Position numbers and translations under genes: made by a program. This document shows, piece after piece, positions 40,657 through 52,240 of a stretch of 64,000 bases of DNA (the stretch's first letter is position 1; each line of letters starts with the position of its first letter). This stretch comes from Nilaparvata lugens. Its lineage: Eukaryota; Arthropoda; Insecta; Hemiptera; Delphacidae. The notes under the pieces are model-generated. The model ran no database searches. It was not told where the DNA came from and worked only from the letters and a program-made list of their open reading frames with translations. The stretch is taken from assembly GCF_014356525.2 (NCBI RefSeq), contig NC_052518.1, positions 29,287,179 to 29,351,178 of the forward strand, in the 5' to 3' direction.

Positions 40657-42387
40657 TTAATGCTTAACAATTTTTATATCAGTCCAATTCCCCGACTTAT
40701 GTGATACTACCATTACCAAATTTTTACAACTTTTATTAAATTCTACAATTTTTTCTGCACTAATGCTGGAAGCAAATCGTTGTGGTAAATATATCTCACA
40801 CACCGATTTGCTTCCTACATTGCTAATTTTCAAAATAACACGTTGTCCATGTTTATTGGTATCCTCCCTCGCACTGATGATGGGGTAGGGTACATCCTCT
40901 TTCAACTCTCTCAGTGGCACCCAGGGTTTGGGTGCGGGCCGATTGATGAGCTGAATAAAGTCCATCTCCCCCTTCTCATCCTCCTCCTCTGCCCGCTGCA
41001 CTTCCTTCATCAAGGGGACAAGTGATGAGCCATCCTCCACTGCAGCATGTTTCTGTTGAAAAATATTTGATTAGTGTCTTATTTGTTTCAAAATATCATC
41101 AAATCAGATTAGTCAAATCATACTAGAGAACTTGATCAATAGATTCACTACACAATCTCAAAGTGAGTAATAACTTATGTATTGCAGAATCCACCAACAC
41201 TAATATCTTGTAATTCATTGTGAATACTTCAAATAATAATGTTGATTTAAAAGAATAATTCTCCGATTACTTTTAACAATAATATCTCAATTCAATTCTA
41301 TCTCTAATCAGTTCAAATAATATTTCCCTGCTATCAAATAATTTATGCATCACTGATTACTTTAAACAATAATATCTTGTAATTCAATTGTATCTCTAAT
41401 CAGTTCAAATAATATTTCCTTGCTATCAGATAATTTATGCATGAGTGATTACTTTAAACAATAATATCTTGTAATTCAATTGTATCTCTAATCAGTTCAA
41501 AAAATATTTCCTTGATATCAAATAATTTATGCATGAGTGATTACTTTTGACACTAATATCTTGTAATTCAATTGAATCTCTAATCAGTTCAAATAATATT
41601 TCCTTGATATCAAATAATTTATGCATGAGTGATTACTTTCAACAATAATATCTTGTAATTCAATTGTATCTCTAATCAGTTCAAATAATATTTCCTTGAT
41701 ATCAAATAATTTATGCATGAGTGATTACTTCTAACACTAATATATTGTAATTCAATTGTATCTCTAATCAGTTCAAATAATATTTCCTTGATATCAAATA
41801 ATTTATGCATGAGTGACCACTTTTAACACTAATATCTTGTAATTCAATTGTATCTCTAATCAGTTCAAATAATATTTCCTTGCTATCAAATAATTCATGC
41901 ATGACTGATTACTTTCAACTATAATCCTTTGCTATCAAATAATAATAATCAAAGACTTGTATGTGTACAGATTTTTTCCAATGATCGATTGTTTTATAAA
42001 AAATCTGTACACATACAAGTTAATAATATTTGTTGAAACTAACCTTTGTTTGTGAGAAGATTGTCTCGTCCTCATCCCCACCAACCTCAGGCTCGTCAAA
42101 CACCAACCTCCTCTTCCCCTGCTTCTGCTTCATGTTGTTGCTCAGCATTGTTAGCACCGCACGCCGCGGTGCCCAGGTAGCAGGTGGAGCCAAGTGTTGA
42201 ACTGGACTGTCACCCAGCATGATCTCCCCAGGCGATGGTGGTTCCACGGTGAGCAGAGAAGGAGCAGCTGCAGCAGCAGACGCGTCGGCAGCGAGGGCAG
42301 CTTTCTGTTGCCAGTAGTTGAGGATACGCTCATGTGCTAGGGGGCTATCTGGGAGGATGAATGAGGACAAGGTTGATGATGAAAATG
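40657..42387 (-). pseudogene. Two-exon Polinton gene, Polinton 2, first exon cut by non-LTR A
   Basis: Exon 1 remains from 42387 to 42044 (donor acaaag|gttag) and exon 2 is 41052-40657 after ttcaacag. Exon 2 is open and similar to 13439-13819, with RPAPKPWVPLRELKEDVPY and YLPQRFA. The first part of exon 1 is missing where element A joined within catcatc. The intron has a hairpin at about 41955-42018. Confidence 0.78.
41215..41935. repeat. Intron minisatellite, Polinton 2, about seven 92-bp units
   Basis: Each unit contains tctctaatcagttcaaataa, tatttcc, aataatttatgcatgagtga and ttgtaattcaattg. Unit changes are few, suggesting recent expansion. Confidence 0.85.
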
Positions 42388-45300
42388 AAATGAAATGAAA
42401 TGAAAATACTCTTTATTAGGCGGAGTTAGGACTAGAAAGTCCTTTCTACCACTCAACCTTACAGGCAAATAATAATACATTACAATAAGAAATAATACAA
42501 AAGAACTATAACAATATGAAACTGAGAATAATGCATAAAATTGTAAATTAAAATCAACCATTTTTGTCTGGTGCAAAAGTAAATTAAGTAAATCAATAAA
42601 TTACAAAATATCTAAAAAATAATAATAAATAAATTTAAGTTAATAATATAGGAAGAACGTTGAAACAAAGAAAATTCAGCCAAAATCATTCATACAACAT
42701 TCACACAGACCACAAATTGCATCGCAACTAGCCACCATCGTACTACCCCCGCAGACCCGCCAATAACAGCCGCCTGACCTCCACCCCAAAGCGAGCACGT
42801 CCTTCAATACTCCTAATCTCATTGGGAAGATTGTTCCAATGTCTGCATGCCGTGATGGTAAACGACTTTCTGAAAGTTGCTGTCCTGTATATAGGAAAAG
42901 ACAGCAGTGAGTCCCCACGATGAGTTGCTAGCACACTGACCTCAGACAGAAACTTGAAGCTCTCAGACAGATAGGAAGGAGATTTCGTTTTAATTATGGA
43001 ATGAAGGAGTGTTAGGATGTGCAAGGTACAGAGTTCAGTTAATTTTAAAAGTGATAGCTCATTATAGAAAATTGAAACATGGTCAAATCACCTTAAATTA
43101 AAAATGAATCTTATGCAATAGTTTTGAGCATGCTGCAATCTGTCTGAGAGCTCCACAGTCATGTAATTTATTACAGTGTCACAATAATTAAAATGAGGCA
43201 TAACGAGAGTTTTGACCAGCATGATTTTTATATTCTGTGGTAGAAATAGGGCAAACCTTTTCAAACTGTAAATGCAGGAATATTCTTTCGCAGACAAGTT
43301 CCACCTGGTCAATCCATGACAGAGTTTTATTTATAATGAGACCTAGATTTTCAACCCTGTCCTGGTATTCCAGCTCAACACCATTCAATGTCAGCTTTGG
43401 AACATTTTGCACCTGGAGTCTTGTCTGCAAACGGCTGTGAGCAACAATGATGCTATTTGTTTTTCCCTCATTCAATTTCAAGCCATGATTATATGCCCAG
43501 CTACTTATAGCATCAATGTCAGCATTCATCAGCTCCACACATGCATCACAGTCAGCAACAGCAAAATGCCTATAGATTTGCAAATCGTCAGCATAGAGAT
43601 GACACCTACTGTTTTTCATACACTTGGTGATGTCATCAAGTACTGAACCTTGAGGGACTCCGCGGGTAACATCTCTCCATGATGACATCTCATTATTGGC
43701 TCTGACACACTGCCGGCGATTAGATAGATAGGATTCGACCCATTTGACACAAATCTCTTCAAAGCCAAGATTTTTCAATTTCAGAAGGAGTAGGGGATGA
43801 TAAACACAATCGAAAGCTTTTGAAAAATCAAATAGTGTGAGTATAGTTGCCTGTCCTCTATCCATAGCAGACCTCTGTAACTTTCAGCAATGTGGTTGTG
43901 GTACTATGTCTTGAGCGGAATCCAGATTGATAAATGGAAAGTAGCTGGAAACTTTGAAGGAAAGCAGAGAACTGTTGTTGGACAAGCTTTTCTAGGCACT
44001 TGGACAGAGCAGGGAGAATGCTGATTGGCCTCAAGTCAGAAAATGATTTTATGGAAGAACATTTAGGGAGAGGAGAAACCAAAGCTGACTTCCAAATCAT
44101 TGGAAAGTTGAAGAAGCCAAAGATTCATTAAAAATTATGGTGAGAACAGACAGGGTGAAAGGTAGGGTATCTTTTAGAAATTTAATTGAGACACAATCAA
44201 CTCCCACGGCATTGCTTGACATCCCTGTAACCACTCTGAATACATCAGTTTCAGTGACAGGAGCAAAAGAGAACCTATGATCAGGAGCAGCACGAGGAGT
44301 AGCCAAAAGAGCATTAAGGTAGTCATGAGCACCAGTCAGATCAACAGGCACATTGGTGGAATGTCTATTGATATCATCTAAGATGAAAGGAATATTATGT
44401 TTAATTTGTGACTTACCAATACCAAGATTTTTCAACTTTGACCAAAGAGTTCCAGTGGGCTGCTGTTGTGAGAGTGACTGGTAATAGAACCTCACCTTGG
44501 CATTCCTGATCTCCTGCTGAGTTTTATTCCTCAGTCATTTGTATTCTGCCCAGTCAGCTGCTGATTTAGAATGTTTGGCTTTATGGAAGACAGAGTCTCT
44601 CACTTTCTGCATCTCACGAATCTCTGGACCAAACCAAGGAGCAGGTTTCTTGTTAACTCTCCTGGTAACTAAAGGGGCATGTGTGTCATATAGGACCAAC
44701 AAAAAAGTATTCAATTTTTCAATCATTTCATCCATGTTGGCAGTTAGGACAACTTCATACCATGGGACTGAGGCAGCATCCAACAGAAGAAAATTCATAT
44801 CAAGATATCTGTAGTTCCTGTAGGTGATGAACTCCTGTTTGGGTTTTGGAGGATGCAGTCGGTAGGCACAAAATATTAAATCATGTTTAGAAATTCCAGG
44901 GACAGATAGTTGTCCATGGTGAGCAACCAAACTTGCATCACCAACAGCAGCCACATCCAGCCAGGTCTCAGCAGTCACTGTGTGATGCGTTGCCTGCATA
45001 GGTAAAATAGACATATTACAGCAATTGAACATAGAAACAAAATTAGATCTATTCACAGAAGATAAATCAAGTAGATTGGTATTAAAATCACCCATGACAA
45101 TAACATGCTTGAAACCAGTCATCAGGTCTAATAAAGATTTTTCAAATTCTCTAATAGAACCAATGTCAGGAGCCTTATAACAAACACATACAAGCAAGTG
45201 AACCCCTCTTACAGAAACATTCAAGAACATAAACTCATTCTGATTAGCAATCATGCTATCAGACACATGTAGAATGGTAACTGGAAGATGAGATCTGACA

Positions 45301-45767
45301 TAGATTGCCACACCACCTCCTCTCTTATGGAGACGGTCATTTCTAAACAGAGAGTAACCTGTCAATTCGACACATTTATCACTTATATGTGGTTTCAGCC
45401 AAGTTTCTGATACCAGGATAAGATCCAACAAGCTACTATCAAATATTGTCCTAACCTCATCAATAGTACTGACACGGTAGTGATTGGGCATTGATGTGTG
45501 CAGCCTTTAACAAGCCGTTGGAGTGTGAGAGAGCTTGACAGAGGGCAGACCGAACATGCTGGCCCGGGGAGGCGGGCTGGTCCGGCCGCGACTAGACCGC
45601 GGCAGCAGCGAGACGAAGGCCAGCACAACACAACCAGCGAGCAACACATGCACACACAACACTCTAACAAGCAATCATCATCAAACACAAACATTATCAT
45701 TACTATTATTTCAATTAGTGGGGTACAAGTCCGACTCCTATATGGACTAAAGAAGCTTGTATTTTTA
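42388..45767 (-). mobile_element. Non-LTR retrotransposon A, ORF2 part, degenerate
   Basis: The 3' end carries a short (atttc)n-type tail at 42388-42410 joined to exon 1 of the Polinton gene. The upstream part of the element, including ORF1, appears to be at 57827-58335, beyond the tandem-repeat block. Jockey/CR1-like by its LYADDLQIY box. A GC-rich stretch at 45500-45660 stands out from the AT-rich surroundings. Confidence 0.75.
42676..45491 (-). pseudogene. Non-LTR A ORF2: endonuclease and reverse transcriptase
   Basis: 45491-44535 is the apurinic-type endonuclease (LILVSETWLKPH, GGGVAIYVRSHL, VIVMGDFNTNL). It ends at a stop near 44535, continues at 44495-44097 (thumb-side spacer), 44100-43858 and 43865-43188. 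The RT has FDFSKAFDCVYHPLL, GVPQGSVL and LYADDLQIYRHF. Between GSVL and the YADD box about ten residues normally present (the strand before the box) are deleted in frame. Three or more frameshifts follow to 42676. Confidence 0.85.
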
Positions 45768-46098
45768 AATAGTATTGGGTGATAATAATTACTTCTTTCC
45801 AGTTCATAGTAAGGTATAGACGTATAGACGATAAACAAGCAAAAACTATAGTGTGAAATATAATGGAACAGTTGAAATTCAATAATATTATAATACCATT
45901 AATACAATGTATAAGTACTTCAGATTTGACAGGGGAGAATATAGAATATGCTGCAATTCAACATGAGAAACCAGACACAGATCTACAATTAATCAGAGAT
46001 GAATATATTTATGTAATCATACATCATTATGATCAGTATATAAAATAGTAATAAGATAGTATTGGGTATTAACAGTATAAAATAGTAATAAAATAGTA
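45768..46098. repeat. Tandem repeat unit U1
   Basis: About 330 bases starting tagtattgggtgataata. The same beginning (tatagggtaataatag, then ttacttctttccagttcata) recurs at 46094-46164, and the later part (agtgtgaaata, gctgcaattcaacat, aatatatttatgtaat) recurs at 57197-57510 after non-LTR C. A short frame (45863-46048) is not obviously a gene. Confidence 0.75.
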
Positions 46099-46557
46099 TA
46101 GGGTAATAATAGTTACTTCTTTCCAGTTCATAGTAAGGTATTATAGACGTATAGATGATAAACATATCAGTATCAGTTGAGACGCCGAGCGGAGTAGTCG
46201 GGTTTTTCGTTCTCTGATTTATCAACCGTTATCTCGGTGTTTGTTCTTACCGGACATTCTCACTACAACAGTGTTTTTAACCTCAAACTTCAACATTAAA
46301 CCGGTAAATTATAAATTATTCTCGGTTTAGGATCATCTGTCTTGAATATTTAACTTCCTTCCAATCAATTTTCCTTTCCTATCCAGGGGCTTCCTCATCC
46401 TAAATAGTCTCGGTCGCCCTCTTGACGTACCTTATTCATCCGATTCCTTTTGTTTTACTCATTCATTCACTATAAATAATCAAGCATTAAAATTCAAGTA
46501 ATAGTGACTCATAACAGTTATGAAGTAAGATTGGTATTTTTCCTTTTTTCTTTTAAT

Positions 46558-46743
46558 ATGAGTGTTTGTGGAAAGTGCTCCAAACAGATTATTCGTACAG
46601 AGAAAAATAAAATAGTCTGTAAAGTGTGTCGGGTTACATTCCATGGTACATGTTGCAAGCTCACAATTAATGAAATAGAGTTTTTATCTGCCAGCAAACA
46701 GTGGACGTGTGAAGCGTGTAACAAGGAGAGAAGACTTAGTAGA
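46558..46743 (+). CDS. Non-LTR C ORF1, N-terminal PHD finger
   Basis: MSVCGKCSKQIIRT... with Cys/His ligands CGKC, CKVC, HGTC, WTCEAC in PHD order. PHD fingers are found in ORF1 of several CR1-clade elements and may read histone tails. The frame is cut after LSR by element B and resumes in phase at 52241. Confidence 0.8.
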
Positions 46744-47264
46744 AATTGAAATTGAAATTGAAATTGTTTATTCTCCAAAAAAGATTAACAATACATTTGT
46801 ATGTAAAACATAGAAAATAAAAATACATTTGATTGGAGGCTCCTCTTATGGGCACATGCCTGTGAGAGAGGAGCGAGTTGTCTAGTAGCATCCAATATAA
46901 ATAATCTTAAATTTAACTATTCATAGCTATGCAAAATTATGACTATAAATACAATAAAAATAGAAAAAAATTATTTAAGAATAAATGGAACTAGTGTAAC
47001 AAATAAAACAAAACTCAATCTGGAGAGAGGTATTATTATGGATAAAAATAAAATATACCAAAACTAAAAACGAAGTGGGAAGCACGGTGAGATCGATGAA
47101 CAAAATAAAATCGTAAAAAAGATACAATAATATTGTTGAAAACCTGCTTTTTTGACCAAGGATCGAGAACACTCACATCCAACAAGCATACTCATTCACC
47201 CATCAGTCACTCACCCTCAATGTTTAAGCAATATACAATAATTATTAGCCAAAAAAAGGTACAA

Positions 47265-50200
47265 TCATCGGAAAGAGTAAGGTGATACTAAAATACCTTC
47301 CTGCTCCTCTGGGTTTAGGGAAGTCACCCAATCGTTGACTAATTTTTTATAGTGACTTATTCTCAAATTGACAGGATTTTTCAAGTAGACGGGCAGTTTT
47401 TGAAAAAGGAAATGCATTTTATAATGTGACGAAGTGGAGGAGAAAGTTCTAGTAAGTCTGGGGTTGACGATACCGATATTTACAGCTGTTCTTGTGTTAT
47501 AATTGTGAATGATATTAGAAAATATAGCTACTTTGTGTTTGAATATATACAAGGTTAGGGTTCTTATGTATAATTGTTGTATATTTAATACCTTAAATTC
47601 TTCAAAGAGATAATCTGATGAATATGTTAGTGGTTTGCGTAAGGCGCTTTTCATTATAAGTTTCTGAACAGTTGATAAAGGAGCCAATGTAGTTTTGAAT
47701 GTACCACCCCAAGCTATAATACCATACTGTAAGATGGACTGAATGTAAGCAAAATAAACTTGTTTTATTATAGTGGGTGTAAGGATTCCGCTTAATGATG
47801 CAAATACATAAATAAATTTTCGGAGCCTATTTCTAAGGTAGTGTATATGATTGCTCCATTTCAGCCGACAATCAAATATCACGCCGAGGTATTTATATTC
47901 ATATACTCGTTCAATACACTCACACTGACATTGTGTATAATTATTCTGTGCGCCACAGGTGTGTAATTTCAGTTCTAGACCGATTGGGTCACCATTGGCT
48001 CTAATGGAAATAGGTAGGTATTTCGTCTTGCTGATATTGATGGTTAGTCGATTATCATCAAACCAGTCCTTCACAACACCCAATCCTACCTCAGCTGCGT
48101 GAAAAACCTCATCCCAGTTGTTTCCCTCAAAAAGCAACGCGGTATCGTCTGCATACAAATATATATGACTATTATCAATATTCACCTTACTCAGGTTATT
48201 TATATAAATTAAAAACAGTATTGGGCCCAGAGTGCTACCCTGAATCACTCCAAAGTGGTTATTCATTGGTGAACTCTCTTTGTCCAAGATAGAAACAACT
48301 TGACTCCTTCCACTAAAGTAGCTCTCAAACCACTGGAGAGAAGCACCCCGAACACCAATATACTTCAGTTTTTTTAAAAGAATATCCCTATCAATCGAAT
48401 CGAAAGCTTTAGCTAAATCAATGAAGGTCAGAAGAACTTTTTTGTTAACAGAAATTAAATTATGTATTTGATTGGTTAAGAGGAAAAGGTTGTCATTAAG
48501 ATTTTTGTCATTTCTGAAACCAAATTGATTCTCGAATAGAATGTTATTAATTATCAAGTATTTCTCTAATTGATGCCTAACTGCTTTCTCGATGACTTTG
48601 GATATGACACTGACTAAATTGATAGGTCGGTAACTAACAAAATGACTTTTAGGGCCAGACTTATGTATGGGAACGACTTTTCCAACTTTTAAGTTTTCAG
48701 GGAAGACTCCTTGCAAAAAGCTACAATTAATGATATGAAGTAATGGTATTTTTAAAGAATTAATATTTTTCTTAATTAACGAAGCTGGAATTTTATCAAT
48801 GCCCGGCGCAGATCCTCCTTTAAGATCACCTATAATTCTTATTAATTCAACATCACAAACAGGCAACAGTTCAAAATGCGAATCCACTCTGAAATCCGCA
48901 TCATTTACTGGTCCTTCAGCAATATTGGGTATGGCCCCAGCAAGATTAGCACCTACATTTACATAATAATTGTTGAAATTATTAGCAACATTTACTATTT
49001 CACCAGGTTCCAAATTATCATTACCTCTATTGTTTAAAAAATGTTGAATAGGGAATCTGTCGGCATTTTTACCTAATCCAGTGATTTCTTTAATACTACT
49101 CCAAAGTTTTTTGCTATCACTGCCAGCATTAGCTACTTTATTTCGAAAATAAGTCTCTTTGGCTGTCTTTAATAACTTAGTGAGGTGATTTCTGTACTTT
49201 TTGAATTGTTCTCTTAAAGTAGCATTGAAAGGCTGTTGTTTTAATTTTTTGCTTAATTTATCTCTCTGACGGATGCATTTCAGTAAACCACTAGAGATCC
49301 ACGGTTTAATTTTGAAGTTTTTAGATGAAATAATTTTAGTTTCTGTGGCCTGAAAAATAATTTGCTTGAGTTTGTTAATAAAAATTTCGCAACTGGAATT
49401 CACATCTGGTGTACTTGTTACATCGGACCAATCACAATTAGCAATGAGCTGAGAAACTAGATCTTCATCTAAAACTGTAACCCGTCGATTTTGATTAAAT
49501 TGAGACTGTTTTTTATTATTTAACATTTGAATTTGGCATACGGTAAAATCATGATCAGTCATGCTACATCTGATTACGGCTGACCTTATAGCATTAGTAT
49601 TCTTTACATCTGTGAAAACATGATCAAGGCAGGCGGCCGTCGTGTCAGTAATCCTGGTAGGTACGTTTATGCAACTGACAAAGCCAGCAGCATAGAGAAC
49701 ATCCAAGTACCGCTCCGCCGTGTGATCAGGTATTTCACGAGGCAAAATACAACAATTAATATCACCCATTATAAAATGTGTACAGTCTCGATTCCTGTTA
49801 ATGATGTAAGTCTCAAGATTATTAATAAAAGGTTCTATGTCAGCAGAGGGGCTTCTGTAGATTGCTAACAAACAGAAACGTTCAGCATTGAGAGAAAGGT
49901 CCAATTTCACACATGACGCACCATCAAGACTTACATCCCCCTGGCACACAGCAAAACATTTATTAACATAGACTATCACTCCATCGTTCTGATTTCGACT
50001 ATTCTTATTTAAAAATACATCATATCCTTCCATATTCACTGTCACGCAGCTATCATCAGTCCACGTTTCAGTAAGAACTATAATGTCAAATTTTTTATTG
50101 TAACTATTCAGAATCACTATCAATTCATCTATATGTTTATTATAGCTTCTTATATTCAAGCTTAAAAAACTAATGCTCCCAATCTCACCCTGCTCCCCAG

Positions 50201-50501
50201 TAAAAAAATTAAACAAACTAAAATCTTCAAAAATGCTAGTATACACGTCTCTCATATCAACTAAATTATCAACGAAATCATCCATTAAGACGAAAAGAAA
50301 AAATAAGTAAAATCGTTTGCCGCTCGCATGTGCATACACGATTGAACAATAAAATATAAAATGCTCACTTACAATCGTGAAGTAGGCCTTAAGTAGGCCT
50401 ACACACTCATAACATATAGCCAGTGATTGCAATACCCCAATCAAAGGAAAAATTTCTAAGACGAAAAAGAGAATAAAAATAATAAGAATAAAATAACCCA
50501 C
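47265..50501 (-). CDS. Non-LTR B ORF2: endonuclease and reverse transcriptase
   Basis: 1078 codons from the first ATG. The conserved part starts at about MDDFVDNLVDM (50284), and the 72 residues before it are hydrophobic. Endonuclease: SLNIRSYNKHID, VLTETWTDDS, FIMGDINCCI. RT: SYRPINLVSVISK, TFIDLAKAFDSIDRD, IQGSTLGPILFLIYINNL, and LYADDTALL at about residue 783. The C-terminal domain has CGAQNNYTQCQCEC and a YKYLGVIFDCRL block. CR1/L2-like. No stop or frameshift, so it is the most intact enzyme in the window. Confidence 0.9.
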   Translation of the reverse strand: MGYFILIIFILFFVLEIFPLIGVLQSLAICYECVGLLKAYFTIVSEHFIFYCSIVYAHASGKRFYLFFLFVLMDDFVDNLVDMRDVYTSIFEDFSLFNFFTGEQGEIGSISFLSLNIRSYNKHIDELIVILNSYNKKFDIIVLTETWTDDSCVTVNMEGYDVFLNKNSRNQNDGVIVYVNKCFAVCQGDVSLDGASCVKLDLSLNAERFCLLAIYRSPSADIEPFINNLETYIINRNRDCTHFIMGDINCCILPREIPDHTAERYLDVLYAAGFVSCINVPTRITDTTAACLDHVFTDVKNTNAIRSAVIRCSMTDHDFTVCQIQMLNNKKQSQFNQNRRVTVLDEDLVSQLIANCDWSDVTSTPDVNSSCEIFINKLKQIIFQATETKIISSKNFKIKPWISSGLLKCIRQRDKLSKKLKQQPFNATLREQFKKYRNHLTKLLKTAKETYFRNKVANAGSDSKKLWSSIKEITGLGKNADRFPIQHFLNNRGNDNLEPGEIVNVANNFNNYYVNVGANLAGAIPNIAEGPVNDADFRVDSHFELLPVCDVELIRIIGDLKGGSAPGIDKIPASLIKKNINSLKIPLLHIINCSFLQGVFPENLKVGKVVPIHKSGPKSHFVSYRPINLVSVISKVIEKAVRHQLEKYLIINNILFENQFGFRNDKNLNDNLFLLTNQIHNLISVNKKVLLTFIDLAKAFDSIDRDILLKKLKYIGVRGASLQWFESYFSGRSQVVSILDKESSPMNNHFGVIQGSTLGPILFLIYINNLSKVNIDNSHIYLYADDTALLFEGNNWDEVFHAAEVGLGVVKDWFDDNRLTINISKTKYLPISIRANGDPIGLELKLHTCGAQNNYTQCQCECIERVYEYKYLGVIFDCRLKWSNHIHYLRNRLRKFIYVFASLSGILTPTIIKQVYFAYIQSILQYGIIAWGGTFKTTLAPLSTVQKLIMKSALRKPLTYSSDYLFEEFKVLNIQQLYIRTLTLYIFKHKVAIFSNIIHNYNTRTAVNIGIVNPRLTRTFSSTSSHYKMHFLFQKLPVYLKNPVNLRISHYKKLVNDWVTSLNPEEQEGILVSPYSFR

Positions 50502-51715
50502 ATAGTAATGGGAGTACGAGGAACAGAATGCAAATGATTAATTTATTTCAAAATAAAACATCAAATCATGTTTGAAACCTTGCAGAATTTTATACAACCG
50601 GTTTGAATAGGAGGGTTAAATGTCTTATTGAAATTTTGTATTTTAAAAATCTAAATTTACAATGCTTTATTCAGCTATGTGATACATTTGTTTATACATG
50701 AATGGTAAATCGAGTTATTCTTTATAGTTGAATGATTCAATGAATAAGCAGAAAGAAAAACAAAGAAGAATTCGGGTGCAATAATAGATTAGATAATTCT
50801 ACAGGTACCTGTAATAATGATAACGGTAGGGCTGCTTCAACAAACATCACTAGCGTTAAAGCCAGCGATCTTTGCCTAGGCAACTTATAACCAGCCAACT
50901 ACGATATGACACGAGGCATTAAAAATTAAAAATGAAGTTTATCATTTGTGTTAGTGTCACACTGGTAATATAAGAGTGTAGGCCTAAATAATGATATCAT
51001 TTGAATTATTTACATCTATAAGTTTAGTAAAGATAGATTTTATTTAAATATGTAGGTAATCTAAGTAGATAATATGGATAAAGTAAGATTATACTGTATT
51101 ATACATTCTCGTTTCAAGAAATTATTGCGGTGTGCTAGTAATTTTGAATTTATAGTAAGAACTTGTGTGAACGATAATAATGATGGATAATATTATTATG
51201 ATTATAGAATATTTTATCGTTGGATAGATTGGAATATATTTCCGAAGATCAAACTGGTAATTTATTCTTTTTTATGTTCAGACTTTAAAAATATATGTAT
51301 ATTACAGTATCATCAGTTGATAATTTTCTATACACCAGCTAATTACATACTAGTTAAAATGACAGTAAGATCTGTTACTTCAAGCTAAAGCATGGTAATA
51401 TTCAACCCTCAAACATTAGGTAATAGGCAATTTTTATTCCTGCCATTCCAGTACTGTACGTCATAATAACAAGTTCTCAAATATGAATTTTTCTTTTACA
51501 TTATGTAATTGTTTCCTGGAGTATGATCTATAAGTATTCACTTATTAATGGATAAAGAACAGACTAGAAGAAAATAGATAGCTGAAGAAAATTAAATTAT
51601 AGTATCTTGACACTAAATAGAAGTGAGTTAAGATTAATACACTAATTACGAATAAGTGTGGTATCGGTATTTGCAAGTAATTGTAATTTTCTGATCCTTA
51701 ATCTAGTTTGCTGAG
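50502..51715. other. Spacer between ORF1 and ORF2 of non-LTR B
   Basis: About 1.2 kb, AT-rich, without a supported gene on either strand. This is long for an inter-ORF spacer, and a small insertion within it cannot be excluded, but I see no repeats or duplications that would show one. Confidence 0.4.
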
Positions 51716-52234
51716 CTATGCAGCATTTTCATCAGTAAGAGTCTGTGATGTTAATTCATTCAATTGGGCCATTGAAGTTATACGAATTACCGGTCCTGCT
51801 TGATGTTTTTTAACAAGTACTCTGCAATCGTTGACTGAGACGCTGGCTAGTTTTCCAGCCTTGCAGAGAGCTCTTGCATGGTTGAAGATGGCACCCATAT
51901 GTGGAGACAAGTGTTCATTAATAAATATTGTGGTTTCCGGGAAATTAACATGAATATTTCTGGCAGAAAGATTTTTAGTTTGCTTTCGTGCGTACAGCCA
52001 TTCTGCTTTCACGACCCTCGATACAAAGTTCACAACAATTGATGGAGGAAAGTTTTTATTTCTATTAGGGAGTCTGTGTGCGGCAGAAATAGCATATCTG
52101 TCAAATGGAATATTGAGTTGAAGTGCCAAATTCTGCAGTATTGCACACACATTTTCACCTTTAGTTACAGGAATACCCGAGATCACAATATTGTTTTTGC
52201 GTGTATGTTGCTGGAGATTGTAGAGGTGTAGAGG
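51716..52234 (-). CDS. Non-LTR B ORF1, baculovirus FP-like nucleic-acid chaperone, truncated
   Basis: The frame is open from the truncation point and includes QQHTRKNNIVISGIP, AAHRLPNRNKN and VNFPETTIFINEHLSP, the order seen in FP-like (Baculo_FP) ORF1 proteins of CR1/Jockey-group elements. The N-terminal coiled-coil part is missing because the element is 5'-truncated. It ends LTDENAA. Confidence 0.75.
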   Translation of the reverse strand, partial: PLHLYNLQQHTRKNNIVISGIPVTKGENVCAILQNLALQLNIPFDRYAISAAHRLPNRNKNFPPSIVVNFVSRVVKAEWLYARKQTKNLSARNIHVNFPETTIFINEHLSPHMGAIFNHARALCKAGKLASVSVNDCRVLVKKHQAGPVIRITSMAQLNELTSQTLTDENAA

Positions 52235-52240
52235 AGTAGA

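Larger units (their letters stand above)
46744..52234 (-). mobile_element. Non-LTR retrotransposon B, 5'-truncated, inside C
   Basis: The 3' tail of aattgaaattg repeats (46744-46768) abuts agtaga (46738-46743), which is duplicated at 52235-52240. On the far side the element starts inside its ORF1, as expected of incomplete target-primed reverse transcription. ORF2 is intact. Confidence 0.87.

Noticed and set aside
45498..45838. Open frames on both strands in the GC-rich segment upstream of element A ORF2
   Set aside because: Overlapping frames on opposite strands without motifs. GC-rich sequence has few stops. It is more likely the 5' side of element A ORF2.
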